The notes: generated by a model from the sequence alone, not told the origin. A stretch of DNA of 64,000 nt from Pontibacter qinzhouensis (GCF_008017455.1 NZ_VRTY01000001.1:93862-157861), one strand, 5' to 3'; counted from the first letter of the stretch, positions 36,004-45,286 are shown. A program made the numbers and translations.

Positions 36004-36594
36004 TCAGGCAGAGAGAAACTGCTGGTGTAGCGCCACAACCTGTGGTATGATGAGTTGTTGGTCGTCGTTATAGATGATATGGTCAGCTCGGGCTAATTTT
36101 TCTTCTTCGTCTAGCTGCTTGCTTATAATGGCTCTTATGTCTGCCTCCGTACGGTGTGCATCGCGGTGCAGCAGGCGCTTCATCCGGACTTCCAGCGGGG
36201 CAAATACAGTTATAATCTGGTCCATCTGCTTCCAGGCCTGCGACTCGTACATTAGGGCTGCTTCCTTCAGAACATAGGGAGCACTGGTCTGAGCTGCAGC
36301 CCACTGCTCAAAATCGATGCGAACGCGTGGGTGAACCAGAGCATTTAGCTGCGCCAGGCGCTCGGGGTTATTAAAGACAAGACCGGAAATGTAGGGCCGA
36401 TTCAGATCGCCGGCTAGTGTATAGGCATCAGGACCAAAAGCGGCTGTCAGGTTATCTTTCAGTGTGGCATCGTGCTGCATCACCCATTTGGCCCTGGCAT
36501 CGGAGTCGTACACAGGAATACCTAAAACCTGAAACATCTGGCAAACAATTGTCTTTCCGGCTCCAATGCCTCCCGTTATTCCAATCTTCAGCAT
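36004..36594 (-). CDS. coaE: Dephospho-CoA kinase
   Basis: 196 residues starting MLKIGITGGIGAGKTIVCQMF, the P-loop of CoaE, with YDSDARAKWVMQ (Asp pair), HPRVRIDFEQW and IIYNDD at the end. It makes CoA from dephospho-CoA with ATP. It is the last gene of the long minus-strand cluster, one base after the ybbR stop, so translation is likely coupled. Confidence 0.95.
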   Translation of the reverse strand: MLKIGITGGIGAGKTIVCQMFQVLGIPVYDSDARAKWVMQHDATLKDNLTAAFGPDAYTLAGDLNRPYISGLVFNNPERLAQLNALVHPRVRIDFEQWAAAQTSAPYVLKEAALMYESQAWKQMDQIITVFAPLEVRMKRLLHRDAHRTEADIRAIISKQLDEEEKLARADHIIYNDDQQLIIPQVVALHQQFLSA

Positions 36595-36595
36595 A

Positions 36596-37576
36596 TTACC
36601 GTTCTACTTCAACAACTGCTTTTACACGCTCTGGATATAGCCTTGCCCGCCGAGCGCCTGTTGGCTTCTGAATTAGCTCTGGCACCAGTGTGGAGTCGCG
36701 GGGGTTATATTTTGAGAAATCCAGCACAGCCCGAAACGTATCGCGGTTCATAATAGCCACGGAGTCTTCGAGCAGCTGGTAGCGCACCATCACAAACGAG
36801 GGCCTTAGGGTCAAGGTCCGGCCAACGGGTGCATTTACTATCTCCGGAATTATCTGACGCTCTTCCTGCACAAGCCCCTTCACGTTTACCGATATAACGG
36901 CCTGTGCGGTATTGGCCTTTACGAGTGGCTTGTTATCGAAGTTAATAGGTACCTCTACTTTAGCAGGAGCGCTTAGTGTAGCCGGCAGGCGTAGCAGGAA
37001 CGGGTCAGGAATGCTGTTGACCATCGTAGACGGGCCAACAAATGTGATGGAGTCAGGTTCAATATTTACCGGGCCTACAACTGAAAAGCGGTCTTCCGTA
37101 ATTTTTTGCTTCGGATCGAGGCTCAACCCGACGCGCCGCCTTATTCTCTCATCGAAGTCGAAATAAATGGTGTCGGTTACTACGAAGTTCAGCACCAGAC
37201 CATCTAATGAGTTCACGAGGGCAGGCCGCAGCGAGGAGCCCAGCACATACTTATTGCGTGGCAGCGACTGCACCGGAATATCGGCAGGTTTCACATCTAC
37301 CTTCAGCGACTTGCGAAGCAGTTTCCAGCCTTTGCCGGTTACGTTAATAACAATCTCTTCTGGCAATGGCTTTACAGGCACCAGCCGCGACTCAGGGTAC
37401 AAAAACCTGATGGGGTAGGTCGTTTGGGTAGAGTAGCTTTTGTTGAGGGCATTGAGCAGCCAGAAAGTAGAGGCTGCCATAAAACAAAGCAATACTATTC
37501 TCCAGTATTGCTTTGTCTGTGGTCTAAAGGGCCTGAAGGCCCATAGAACTATATTTTTAAGTTTCTCAAACGGCAA
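36596..37576 (-). CDS. YbbR-domain protein (CdaR-like)
   Basis: 326 residues. One membrane helix near residues 25-45 (WRIVLLCFMAASTFWLLNAL) is followed by tandem YbbR-like beta domains, with features such as VVGPVNIEPDSITFVGPSTMVNSI and NVKGLVQEERQIIPEIVNAPVG. In firmicutes such proteins (CdaR) control the diadenylate cyclase; here cdaA is not in the window. It follows yajC by 12 bp and overlaps nothing. Confidence 0.85.
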   Translation of the reverse strand: MPFEKLKNIVLWAFRPFRPQTKQYWRIVLLCFMAASTFWLLNALNKSYSTQTTYPIRFLYPESRLVPVKPLPEEIVINVTGKGWKLLRKSLKVDVKPADIPVQSLPRNKYVLGSSLRPALVNSLDGLVLNFVVTDTIYFDFDERIRRRVGLSLDPKQKITEDRFSVVGPVNIEPDSITFVGPSTMVNSIPDPFLLRLPATLSAPAKVEVPINFDNKPLVKANTAQAVISVNVKGLVQEERQIIPEIVNAPVGRTLTLRPSFVMVRYQLLEDSVAIMNRDTFRAVLDFSKYNPRDSTLVPELIQKPTGARRARLYPERVKAVVEVER

Positions 37577-37588
37577 CTTTAGCAGTGT

Positions 37589-37888
37589 TTATTTCACCTT
37601 GGTTGTGGCTTCCATCGAGATAGAGGCCTTGTCAAACGTAAGGCGGATGCCTTTATCAACTTCCAGCAATACTGTGTCTGTATCTACTGCTACTATCTTT
37701 CCGTGCAAGCCACCTATCGTGATCACGTCCATACCTTTGGTAAGTTCGTCTCTGAATTTTTTCTGGTCTTTCACCTTCTTTTGCTGCGGGCGGATCATGA
37801 AAAAATAAGCTACCAGAATAATGGCTCCGAACATAACCAGCTGCACCGGGAAACCCTCGGATGCTGCCTGTAAAAATATAGTTTGCAT
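37589..37888 (-). CDS. yajC: Preprotein translocase subunit YajC
   Basis: 99 residues with one N-terminal helix (LVMFGAIILVAYFFMIRPQQKK) followed by the small YajC domain with GMDVITIGGLHGKIVAVD. The RPQQKK after the helix is diagnostic. It is an accessory part of the Sec-YidC translocon. It lies within the DUF1573-yajC-ybbR-coaE run typical of Bacteroidota. Confidence 0.93.
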   Translation of the reverse strand: MQTIFLQAASEGFPVQLVMFGAIILVAYFFMIRPQQKKVKDQKKFRDELTKGMDVITIGGLHGKIVAVDTDTVLLEVDKGIRLTFDKASISMEATTKVK

Positions 37889-37927
37889 ATTTATAAAATG
37901 AGTGTGCTTTAACGCAGGATTTAAGGT

Positions 37928-38467
37928 TTAATTTTGTCTTATCGGACCTTCAGCCCCGGCTGTAGGATAAGTGCCTTCCACTGTGCCTTTCAGCGACAGT
38001 TGCACAATATTCGGCTCCGTGTTGGCCCGTACTGTAATAACAGGCTGCTGCTGACCAGACTTACCAGTACTGTTAAACTGCACCTTAATCTCGCCGCTCT
38101 GGCCTGGTGCAATCGGGTCTTTGGGTGGCTGTGGCACGGTGCAACCACAAGTAGCAGAGGCGCTCTCAATAACAAGTGGGGTAGTACCTGTGTTGGTAAA
38201 CTTAAAGGTATGGTTTACCACTTCACCCTGCTTAATGGTGCCGAAGTTATGCTCTTTCTCCTCAAACGCTATAACCGCTCCGTTTCCTGAAGGGGCAGCT
38301 TCATTTTCAGAAGAAACCACGTTCGGGTTATCGATGGTGGCAGGAGCCTGCTCGGTAGTGGCAGTTGCCTCTCTGGCTGTCGCGTTATCGCCGGTATTGC
38401 TTTGGTCGCAGCTGGTTGCCAGTAGGGCAACAGCCAGGCTTAAAGAAAAAAACAGATTCTTTTTCAT
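37928..38467 (-). CDS. DUF1573 lipoprotein
   Basis: 179 residues. A lipoprotein signal (MKKNLFFSLSLAVALLATSC, Cys20), a Thr/Ala/Glu-rich linker and one DUF1573 Ig-like domain (about 70-165) with FEEKEHNFGTIKQGEVVNHTFKF and the conserved SASATCGCTVP loop. Function unknown; such genes regularly precede yajC in Bacteroidota, and the order is kept here. Confidence 0.88.
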   Translation of the reverse strand: MKKNLFFSLSLAVALLATSCDQSNTGDNATAREATATTEQAPATIDNPNVVSSENEAAPSGNGAVIAFEEKEHNFGTIKQGEVVNHTFKFTNTGTTPLVIESASATCGCTVPQPPKDPIAPGQSGEIKVQFNSTGKSGQQQPVITVRANTEPNIVQLSLKGTVEGTYPTAGAEGPIRQN

Positions 38468-38491
38468 GATAATAGTCGATTATTAGGTTGC

Positions 38492-39490
38492 CTAAAGTTT
38501 GGCAATAATATTCTGGGTAAACTCTTTTGTGCTGGCACTTCCGCCCAGGTCGCCGGTGCACTCTTCTTTATGCGCTAAAGTAGCATCGAGGGCGGTTTCG
38601 ATTTTGTAAGCATAGTCCTTCAGGTCGATGTGGTGCAGCATCATAATAGCAGAGCGCAACAGGGCTGTAGGGTTTGCCAGGCCTTTGCCGGCAATATCGG
38701 GGGCAGAGCCGTGCACTGCCTCAAAAATAGCCATATTGTCGCCGATGTTGGCACCAGACACTACACCGAGGCCGCCTACCAGACCTGCGCACAGGTCAGA
38801 AAGGATGTCGCCAAACAGGTTGGTTGTCACGATCACATCGAACTGCTCTGGCTTCATAACCAGCTGCATACACATGTTGTCGATGATCTTGTCTTCCATC
38901 TGAATGTTCGGGTAATCCTTCGCGATTTCTTTAGACACACTCAGCAGCATAGCACCGGCATGTTTCAGAATATTGGCTTTGTGGGCTACTGTTACTTTTT
39001 TGCAGCCGTGTCTGTCGGCATACTCAAAAGCGGCACGAACTATTTTTTCGCAACCTATTTTCGTTACCCTCGAAATAGAGTCAGCGATTTGCAGGCGCTC
39101 GTCAAAAATCTCCAGGCCAGAGTAAAGGCCTTCGGTGTTCTCACGGAAAAGCACCAGGTTCACGTTCTCGAAACGGGAAGTTATGCCGGGTGTGGTTTTG
39201 GCAGGCCGCACGTTCGCGTACAGGTCGTACATCTGGCGGAGCTGCACATTTATACTTTTAAAGCCTTTGCCTACCGGTGTGGTAATAGGGCCTTTCAGGG
39301 CTACTTTGTTTTTCTCAAGCGATGCCAGGAGTGTGGCTGGCAATAGCTCACCCTTCGCATCAAAAGTTGTCTGGCCAGCGTTCTCTTCTTCCCAGGTTAC
39401 CGGCACATTGGCTGCACTAAAAATTGCTTTTACTGCTTCCGTGATTTCAGGTCCAATGCCATCGCCAGGTATAAGTGTTATCTGTGTCAT
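38492..39490 (-). CDS. NAD-dependent isocitrate dehydrogenase family protein
   Basis: 332 residues of the isocitrate/isopropylmalate dehydrogenase family: TLIPGDGIGPEI at the start, LFRENTEGLYSG (substrate loop), KVTVAHKANILKH (the catalytic Lys region) and DILSDLCAGLVGGLG (metal-binding Asp residues), then AVHGSAPDIAGKGLANPTA. The NTEGLYSG variant fits mitochondrial-type NAD-IDH more than LeuB, which has a different loop. It oxidises isocitrate to 2-oxoglutarate. It is 4 bp downstream of the YtxH gene. Confidence 0.9.
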   Translation of the reverse strand: MTQITLIPGDGIGPEITEAVKAIFSAANVPVTWEEENAGQTTFDAKGELLPATLLASLEKNKVALKGPITTPVGKGFKSINVQLRQMYDLYANVRPAKTTPGITSRFENVNLVLFRENTEGLYSGLEIFDERLQIADSISRVTKIGCEKIVRAAFEYADRHGCKKVTVAHKANILKHAGAMLLSVSKEIAKDYPNIQMEDKIIDNMCMQLVMKPEQFDVIVTTNLFGDILSDLCAGLVGGLGVVSGANIGDNMAIFEAVHGSAPDIAGKGLANPTALLRSAIMMLHHIDLKDYAYKIETALDATLAHKEECTGDLGGSASTKEFTQNIIAKL

Positions 39491-39493
39491 GCT

Positions 39494-39799
39494 TTAAATT
39501 TCTTTTCTACTGTTAATTTCGTTGATCAGAGAGTCTACATCCCCTAATAGCTTTTCGGCCTTTTCTTTGGCATCCTGTATTACCCGCTGTCCTTCCGATT
39601 TGGCAGTAGATGGCATCATGTCGCGGTTCAGCATCAGTTGCTCCAACAGGTCAGAAAGATTATCGCGGTATTTCTCCAGGCGATAGCTGAACCAGCTACG
39701 GGTTTCAATTCCTTTCTCGGGGGCAAACAAAATGCCAACTGCTGCGCCAACGGCTGCACCTGACACAAAGGCTACTAAGGCTGTTGTCGTCTTACTCAT
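39494..39799 (-). CDS. YtxH domain protein
   Basis: 101 residues. A membrane-type N-terminus TTALVAFVSGAAVGAAVGILFAPEKG is the YtxH signature (glycine zipper, then APEKG). The rest is amphipathic helix. Such proteins are associated with stress responses, but the function is unknown. It lies in the cluster between nusB and IDH. Confidence 0.85.
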   Translation of the reverse strand: MSKTTTALVAFVSGAAVGAAVGILFAPEKGIETRSWFSYRLEKYRDNLSDLLEQLMLNRDMMPSTAKSEGQRVIQDAKEKAEKLLGDVDSLINEINSRKEI

Positions 39800-39860
39800 A
39801 GTTATTCCAAATTATATAGTCGCGTACGTGTTTTTCTCTTATACGATTGTAACAGGAAGC

Positions 39861-41036
39861 TTACTTATTATCGATCAAACCTCTACCCGACTTACGGATA
39901 TCGCCTTTGGTGGTAAGTTCCTGTGCCATTTTATCTAATACACCATTAACGAATTGTTTGCTTTTTGGTGTACTGTAGAGTTTAGATATTTCTATATACT
40001 CGTTAATGGTTACTTTTACGGGTATACTCCGGAAGATGTGCATTTCGCAAAGCGCCATTTTCAGAATAATCTTGTCGAGAGAGGCCACACGCTCCACATC
40101 CCAGTTCTTTACACTACCCGAGATCAGGGCTTCATACTTTTCGTCATCCTGGAGGGTCTGGTGGTAAAGCTCCTCAAAAAAGGCTTTGTCGTCGTCCCAG
40201 TTAGCAGAAAGGTCCAGCAGTTTCAGGTCTTCTCCGGTGGCTTCCTCGCCAAACAATTTTACCGTTTTGTTAACCAGGCTCTTCACAATGGCCTTGTTTT
40301 CGAACCAGTTCAAATCCTGCTCCTCAAACAAAGATTGTAAGTTTTTTTCTTTAAAAATAATGTTTTTAAAAATATGTTTGGTTACTTCCAGGTCGGCTTC
40401 TGGCGTAGGTTCCGGCAGGGCCAGGTAGTTCAGGAAGGCCTCATCCTGCTTCAGCACGTTCTTGTAAGCCAGCCTGATTTCGCTTATATCGGAGCCCCAG
40501 CTAATGCTTCTACGAATAATATGCTCCTGGTACGATTTGTTTTCCAGGATGCGCTTCACCACAGTGTTGCGCAGGAACTTCTTAACCTCAGGGCCTTTCG
40601 ACTCCGTAAAGCGTTTCTCTTTTTTCTCTTCTTCTTCCTCGATCAGGCTAACCAGCAACTGCAGAATCTGCAACGTAGCCAGGTAATGGTCGTAGATGCG
40701 CTCTACCGCCCCAATCATCTGGTTAGCATAATAGGTATAATCTTTCTTGAGCTGATTATTGTACCAGCCAATTGCCCTGTTTACCGCACCTAGTATTTCT
40801 TTATCTGTTTCGTCGGTTTCGAACTGCTTCGTTTCGTGCCACTCTTTAAACAGAAGTGTAGCGATCTGCTTTTTACCTTCTAGCAGCTTTTTGTCCTGCA
40901 CCTCCATAGAGTTGAGGTCTGGTGCGAAATCTTCGCTTATCTGGTCTAACGCCAGCAGATAATCTGAACCTTCGGCCTGCATGTAGGCATAGATGGCTTG
41001 CATTGCCTTGATTCGTAATGTTCTGCGGTTGAGCAT
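39861..41036 (-). CDS. nusB: Transcription antitermination factor NusB, large form
   Basis: 391 residues against about 140 for E. coli NusB. The N-terminal RRTLRIKAMQAIYAYMQAEG and the C-terminal part (about 285-375) with DRV-like VERVASLDKIILKMALCEM, PVKVTINEYIEISKLYST and KSKQFVNGVLDKMA are NusB-like. Between them is a Glu/Lys-rich helical insertion of roughly 200 residues with a few Trp. Enlarged NusB proteins occur in Bacteroidota. NusB acts with NusE in rRNA antitermination. Followed by the YtxH gene. Confidence 0.88.
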   Translation of the reverse strand: MLNRRTLRIKAMQAIYAYMQAEGSDYLLALDQISEDFAPDLNSMEVQDKKLLEGKKQIATLLFKEWHETKQFETDETDKEILGAVNRAIGWYNNQLKKDYTYYANQMIGAVERIYDHYLATLQILQLLVSLIEEEEEKKEKRFTESKGPEVKKFLRNTVVKRILENKSYQEHIIRRSISWGSDISEIRLAYKNVLKQDEAFLNYLALPEPTPEADLEVTKHIFKNIIFKEKNLQSLFEEQDLNWFENKAIVKSLVNKTVKLFGEEATGEDLKLLDLSANWDDDKAFFEELYHQTLQDDEKYEALISGSVKNWDVERVASLDKIILKMALCEMHIFRSIPVKVTINEYIEISKLYSTPKSKQFVNGVLDKMAQELTTKGDIRKSGRGLIDNK

Positions 41037-41209
41037 AATGTTAAATGTAAAGAACGTTTTGTTTTGAACTTGTAAAAATATGAAAGCACCAGGTACTGCT
41101 GTTGCTGGGTTTAGTTATGCTTTTGTTAGGTATTCTGTTGCAGAAACAACTGCTTTTTAACGCAAAAGTGCCACAGGTAGTGCAGCACTTCTTTTCCGGA
41201 ACCATTTTC

Positions 41210-42313
41210 TTAATAAGTAGACTTTAACTTGCTGATCTCAGCAATGCGTTTTTCAGCCATTCTGATGGCAGCCTGCTGGGTCGGTATGCCTTCTTCTTCG
41301 GCTTTTTGAAGCAGATCGAGAGTATAGCCGTAAATGCGCTCTGCCTGTGCGTAGGCGCGCTCGCGGTTATAGCCCACTAACTCAGCATATACATTTATAA
41401 GGCCACCAGCGTTTATCAGGAAATCAGGGGCATAGTAGATACCTCGCTCCAGCAGTGCCTGTCCATGCACAGTTTCGTCGCGCAGCTGGTTGTTGGCACT
41501 GCCTGCTATAACACGGCACTTGAGCCTGTTTATGGTTTTATCGTTAATAGTGCCGCCAAGGCCACAAGGCGAGAAAATATCTACATCCAGGTCGTAGATC
41601 TCGTCCATGCCCACTACCTGTGCTCCGTACTTAGACGACACATCGCGCAGGCGGTCCGCATAAATATCTGTTATAAATACTTTTGTGTTCTCCTTTGCTA
41701 GAAGCTCTACAAGAAATGCCCCCGCATTGCCTACCCCCTGCACCGCAATCTTTTTGCCCTCGAGCGAGTCGGTGCCGAATGCTTTTTTGGCAGCTGCTTT
41801 TATGCCCATGTACGTACCATAGGCCATTACCGGCGAAGGATCTCCGCCACCACCCATGGTCTCGGGCATGCCAGCCACATGCTCCGTCTCCATCCGGATG
41901 TACTCCATGTCTTTAGAGGTAGTCCCGATGTCTTCTGCAGTAACAAAACAACCGTTCAGGTTCTTGATAAACCGCCCAAACTTCCGGAACAAAGCCTCCG
42001 ACTTGTCTTTGGCGGCATCGCCTATAATCACGGCCTTGCCGCCGCCAATATTAAGCCCCGAAATAGCGGCCTTGTAAGTCATGCCACGCGAGAGGCGCAG
42101 CACATCTTCCAGGGCTTCGGCCTCTGAGGCATAGCCCCACATGCGTGTACCACCCAACGCAGGCCCCAGCACAGTACTATGTACCGCAATGATCGCCTTC
42201 AGGCCTGTGTCTTGGTCGTGGCAGAAAACAACCTTTTCGTGGTTGTGCTCTGCTAGCTGACCAAAAACTGACAGGTCCTGCTGCTGCTGTTTTACTTCTT
42301 TCGTCTTTACCAT
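41210..42313 (-). CDS. Glu/Leu/Phe/Val dehydrogenase
   Basis: 367 residues. The substrate site is seen in GGTRMW and MTYKAAISGLNIGGGKAVIIGD, with the catalytic Lys in the YKAA element, and the Rossmann motif is KIAVQGVGNAGAFLVELL. The C-terminus holds FSPCGLGGTIND and VIAGSANNQL. The length and the pattern fit leucine dehydrogenase rather than the hexameric glutamate enzymes. It oxidatively deaminates branched-chain amino acids with NAD+. It leads the minus-strand cluster and diverges from an ABC exporter. Confidence 0.9.
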   Translation of the reverse strand: MVKTKEVKQQQQDLSVFGQLAEHNHEKVVFCHDQDTGLKAIIAVHSTVLGPALGGTRMWGYASEAEALEDVLRLSRGMTYKAAISGLNIGGGKAVIIGDAAKDKSEALFRKFGRFIKNLNGCFVTAEDIGTTSKDMEYIRMETEHVAGMPETMGGGGDPSPVMAYGTYMGIKAAAKKAFGTDSLEGKKIAVQGVGNAGAFLVELLAKENTKVFITDIYADRLRDVSSKYGAQVVGMDEIYDLDVDIFSPCGLGGTINDKTINRLKCRVIAGSANNQLRDETVHGQALLERGIYYAPDFLINAGGLINVYAELVGYNRERAYAQAERIYGYTLDLLQKAEEEGIPTQQAAIRMAEKRIAEISKLKSTY

Positions 42314-42464
42314 TCATGCAAATGATTAATGGTTGCTTATCTTTGTACAGATATGGGTGATGCAGCTTGCCGTTTGCGAGCGCAAAATTACTCCTTTTTT
42401 TCAAGAATTCAATTTGTACTTTGCTTGTCTACGTAAAAGGCAGGGTGCCTGAAGCTATAAAACT

Positions 42465-44249
42465 GTGAAATCGTTAAGCTACCTCAATAAATACCTGCTA
42501 AAATATAAAGCGCGGCTCTTCTGGGGGCTCGTGTTTACCATTATCTCCAACTACTTCCAGATTCTGCCGGCGCAGGTGGTGCGCTACGCCTTCGACCTGA
42601 TAAAAGAAGGCATTAACCTGCACCAACTCTACGAGGGCATGAGCCAGCAGAGCACCATCTACGATACTTTTGCGAAAAGCATTCTGGTGTACGGTATCGT
42701 TATTCTGGCTATGGCGCTGCTGCGTGGCCTGTTCCTGTTCTTTGTGCGCCAAACACTCATCGTGATGAGCCGCCTGATTGAGAACGACCTCAAAAACGAG
42801 ATTTACGAGCACTACCAGAGCTTGCCGCTCAGCTTTTACCGCAAAAACAACACCGGCGACCTGATGGCCCGCATCTCAGAAGATGTAAGCCGGGTGCGCA
42901 TGTACCTGGGGCCTGCCATTATGTACGGGCTCAACCTGGTGGTGCTGTTCATCATGGTTATTCCTTATATGCTGTCGGTTAACGTAAAGCTGACACTGTA
43001 TACCCTGTTGCCCTTGCCGGTCCTCGCCATCAGTATTTACTATGTCAACAACATTATTCAGCGCAAGTCTGATGAGATTCAGCGAAGCCTCTCTGGCATT
43101 ACTACCTTTGTGCAGGAGGCTTTCTCGGGCATCAGGGTGCTGAAGTCGTTTGTGCGCGAAGACGATTCTCACAATAACTTCACCACTGCCAGCAACACTT
43201 ATAAAGACAAATCGCTGGATCTGAACTTCGTAAACTCACTCTTTTTTCCGCTGATTCTGTTCCTGGTGGGCCTGAGCACGATCATTACCATTTATATTGG
43301 CGGACAGGAAGTGATGAACGGCAGCATTACCACCGGTAATATTGCTGAATTCGTGATTTACGTGAACATGCTGACCTGGCCTGTAACCGCCCTGGGCTGG
43401 ACGGCCAGCCTGGTGCAGCGTGCGGCAGCCTCCCAGGAGCGCATCAACGAGTTTCTGAATACTAAAACCACCATCATCTCCCGGAAAGATTTCAGCAAGG
43501 ATATTCAGGGCGATATTGTGTTCGAAGACGTGAATTTTATTTACCCCGACACGAATATCCACGCACTGAAGAATGTGTCTTTCAGAATACAGCACGGCGA
43601 AACGCTGGCGGTAATTGGCAACACCGGCTCCGGCAAGAGCACCATTGCCACGCTGCTGCCCCGCATGTTTGATGTAACCAGTGGCCGCATTTTGATTGAT
43701 GGCGTGGATGTACGCGATTACAACCTCATGAGCCTGCGCAGCCAGATTGGCTATGTACCGCAGGATGTATTCCTCTTTTCCGACACTATCAGCAACAACA
43801 TCGGTTTTGGCTTGCCCGAGATTCAGGAGGAGCAGATGGTGCAGGCCGCTAAAGATGCCGACGTGTACGAAAATATAATCCGGTTTCCGGAGCAGTTCGA
43901 AACAAAACTGGGCGAGCGGGGCATTACTTTGTCTGGGGGGCAGAAGCAGCGGGTTTCTATTGCCAGGGCCCTGGTGCGCGAACCCAGCATCCTGATTCTG
44001 GACGACTCGCTCTCGGCTGTAGATACCAAAACAGAAAATGCCATTCTGAACAGCCTGCAGCGCATTATGGCCAATCGTACTTCCATAATTATTTCGCACC
44101 GGGTATCGTCGGTGAAGCTGGCCGACCGTATTCTGGTGCTGGAAGACGGGGTGATTGTGCAGCACGGCACGCATGAGGTGTTAATTCAGGAGCAGGGGCT
44201 TTATAAAGAGCTGTACGAGCGGCAGTTACAGACCGAAGATATGGACTAA
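42465..44249 (+). CDS. ABC exporter, fused permease and ATPase (1)
   Basis: 594 residues. A six-helix ABC transporter transmembrane domain (about 1-320) is followed by the ATPase domain with Walker A GNTGSGKST, signature LSGGQKQR, Walker B ILILDDSLSAVD and the H loop IISHRVSS. It is a half-transporter of the multidrug/lipid (MdlA/MsbA) type. The second half-transporter at 46682 lies 2.4 kb away on the other strand, and the two might form a heterodimer, which is an inference. The start is GTG 42465. Confidence 0.93.
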   Translation: MKSLSYLNKYLLKYKARLFWGLVFTIISNYFQILPAQVVRYAFDLIKEGINLHQLYEGMSQQSTIYDTFAKSILVYGIVILAMALLRGLFLFFVRQTLIVMSRLIENDLKNEIYEHYQSLPLSFYRKNNTGDLMARISEDVSRVRMYLGPAIMYGLNLVVLFIMVIPYMLSVNVKLTLYTLLPLPVLAISIYYVNNIIQRKSDEIQRSLSGITTFVQEAFSGIRVLKSFVREDDSHNNFTTASNTYKDKSLDLNFVNSLFFPLILFLVGLSTIITIYIGGQEVMNGSITTGNIAEFVIYVNMLTWPVTALGWTASLVQRAAASQERINEFLNTKTTIISRKDFSKDIQGDIVFEDVNFIYPDTNIHALKNVSFRIQHGETLAVIGNTGSGKSTIATLLPRMFDVTSGRILIDGVDVRDYNLMSLRSQIGYVPQDVFLFSDTISNNIGFGLPEIQEEQMVQAAKDADVYENIIRFPEQFETKLGERGITLSGGQKQRVSIARALVREPSILILDDSLSAVDTKTENAILNSLQRIMANRTSIIISHRVSSVKLADRILVLEDGVIVQHGTHEVLIQEQGLYKELYERQLQTEDMD

Positions 44250-44374
44250 TACCAGCTGTTTTTGCATCCCTTTTCGGCAATTAAAGCAATTAGAACCGGC
44301 TGGCTGGAATTTTTTGTGACAGATTCTGTTATAGAAACGTATAGTTATCTGAATATCTAAAAAAATCCTGATTT

Positions 44375-44803
44375 ATGGCCATCGACTTACAACAAATAGG
44401 GAAAAGGTTTAGGTTTTACACTCACCTGAAAGAGCTTGAAATTCCAGAAATTCAGAAGATAACGGGCAGCGATACCCAGGTACTGGAAAATATTATCTGC
44501 GGACAGGATTACATGTTAGATGAACTGGTCGCGATTATCAAGCATTTTCCTGATTTGAACTCGAAATGGCTCATTTACGGCGAAGGCAGCATGTTTAAGC
44601 CTATGAACGAAGACGGCACCTGCACCGGTAACCACCCCAAAGACTGCCTCAAAAAAGACAAAGCTCAGTATTTAAAGCAAATGCAGGAAATGCTGCTGGA
44701 GCTCGATGCCGCTGAGGTAGCCAAAGGCCATAAACCGGATATGGATGCCCTTCGCGCTAAAATTGTAGAACTTAAAGACAGCACCAGTACAGCAGCCGAA
44801 TAA
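44375..44803 (+). CDS. Helix-turn-helix domain protein, 142 aa
   Basis: An N-terminal helical region (QQIGKRFRFYTHLKEL to GSDTQVLENIICGQ) ends with DLNSKWLIYGEGSMF, a turn seen after the HTH in phage-repressor-like and XRE-type proteins. The C-terminus is a Lys/Glu-rich helix, likely a coiled coil (KAQYLKQMQEMLLELDAAE). It probably binds DNA as a dimer. The target is unknown. The MITE-like element begins 2 bp after the stop. Confidence 0.65.
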   Translation: MAIDLQQIGKRFRFYTHLKELEIPEIQKITGSDTQVLENIICGQDYMLDELVAIIKHFPDLNSKWLIYGEGSMFKPMNEDGTCTGNHPKDCLKKDKAQYLKQMQEMLLELDAAEVAKGHKPDMDALRAKIVELKDSTSTAAE

Positions 44804-44804
44804 C

Positions 44805-45048
44805 CTAGTGCTTCGCCAAATAAGAAATTAAAAATTATGCTGGCGCGAGCGGTCTCGCTCGTGACGATTATTCCGCGGCCTCTGGCCGCTTTGAAGTACT
44901 TATGCAGGTAGCATAATTCTATAAATTATAATGGAGGAGCACTAGTGCTCTTCCATTATATTTTATAGAATTGCCAAAGCTGGAGAATTGCTTCTTATGC
45001 TTCATTTCTAATTTTGAATTTCTAATTTTTAATTTGGCGCTGCACTAG
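44805..45048. mobile_element. MITE-like element with terminal inverted repeats
   Basis: The left end CTAGTGCTTCGCCAAAT and the inverted right end CTAGTGCAGCGCCAAAT match except for two bases, and both continue into ATTAAAAATTA. Inside lie two hairpins (GCGAGCGGTCTCGCTCG and GCGGCCTCTGGCCGC) and a 58-bp palindrome (44915-44972) with 27 of 29 pairs, centred on AGCACTAGTGCT. There is no coding sequence. The layout is typical of a miniature non-autonomous element. No transposase is in the window. Confidence 0.6.
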
Positions 45049-45064
45049 TTGCAGTAGTTACCTA

Positions 45065-45098
45065 TAAAAAGCCGGCATTTGAAAGAATGGCCGGCTTT
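45065..45098. terminator. Probable terminator hairpin
   Basis: AAAGCCGGC pairs with GCCGGCTTT, followed by T on either strand. It lies between the MITE-like element and the AlkD-like gene. Confidence 0.5.
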
Positions 45099-45171
45099 AC
45101 CTGTTTTAGCTCCGGCCTCCCAGTTTATTTCAGACCTGTAAATGTTTTGGTGAAGCAAGAGCAGGAACTTG

Positions 45172-45228
45172 ATTATTCTAACAAAAAAGCCCTTCAGAAG
45201 GTAATTTTGCGTTTTGGCATCAAGGGTA
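45172..45228 (-). repeat. Repeat A, copy 16
   Basis: Reverse copy: ATTATTCTAACAAAAAAGCC, core CTTCAGAAGG, right end TCAAGGGT. Confidence 0.75.
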
Positions 45229-45249
45229 GCTACTTATTTACAGCCCGCC

Positions 45250-45286
45250 CAGACCCTCGCAGGAGCTGCGCACGCTGCGAGGTCTT
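45250..45286 (+). repeat. Repeat B, copy 4
   Basis: Palindromic repeat with CAGACCCTCGCAGG at the left and CTGCGAGGTCTT at the right. It abuts the stop codon of the AlkD-like gene. A copy 16 lies on its other side. Confidence 0.88.

Noticed and set aside
38630..39346. 238-codon open frame opposite the isocitrate dehydrogenase gene
   Set aside because: Antisense shadow; the minus-strand gene has all family motifs.
43236..44174. 312-codon open frame opposite the ABC exporter
   Set aside because: His/Asn/Gln-rich antisense reading of a clear ABC ATPase gene.
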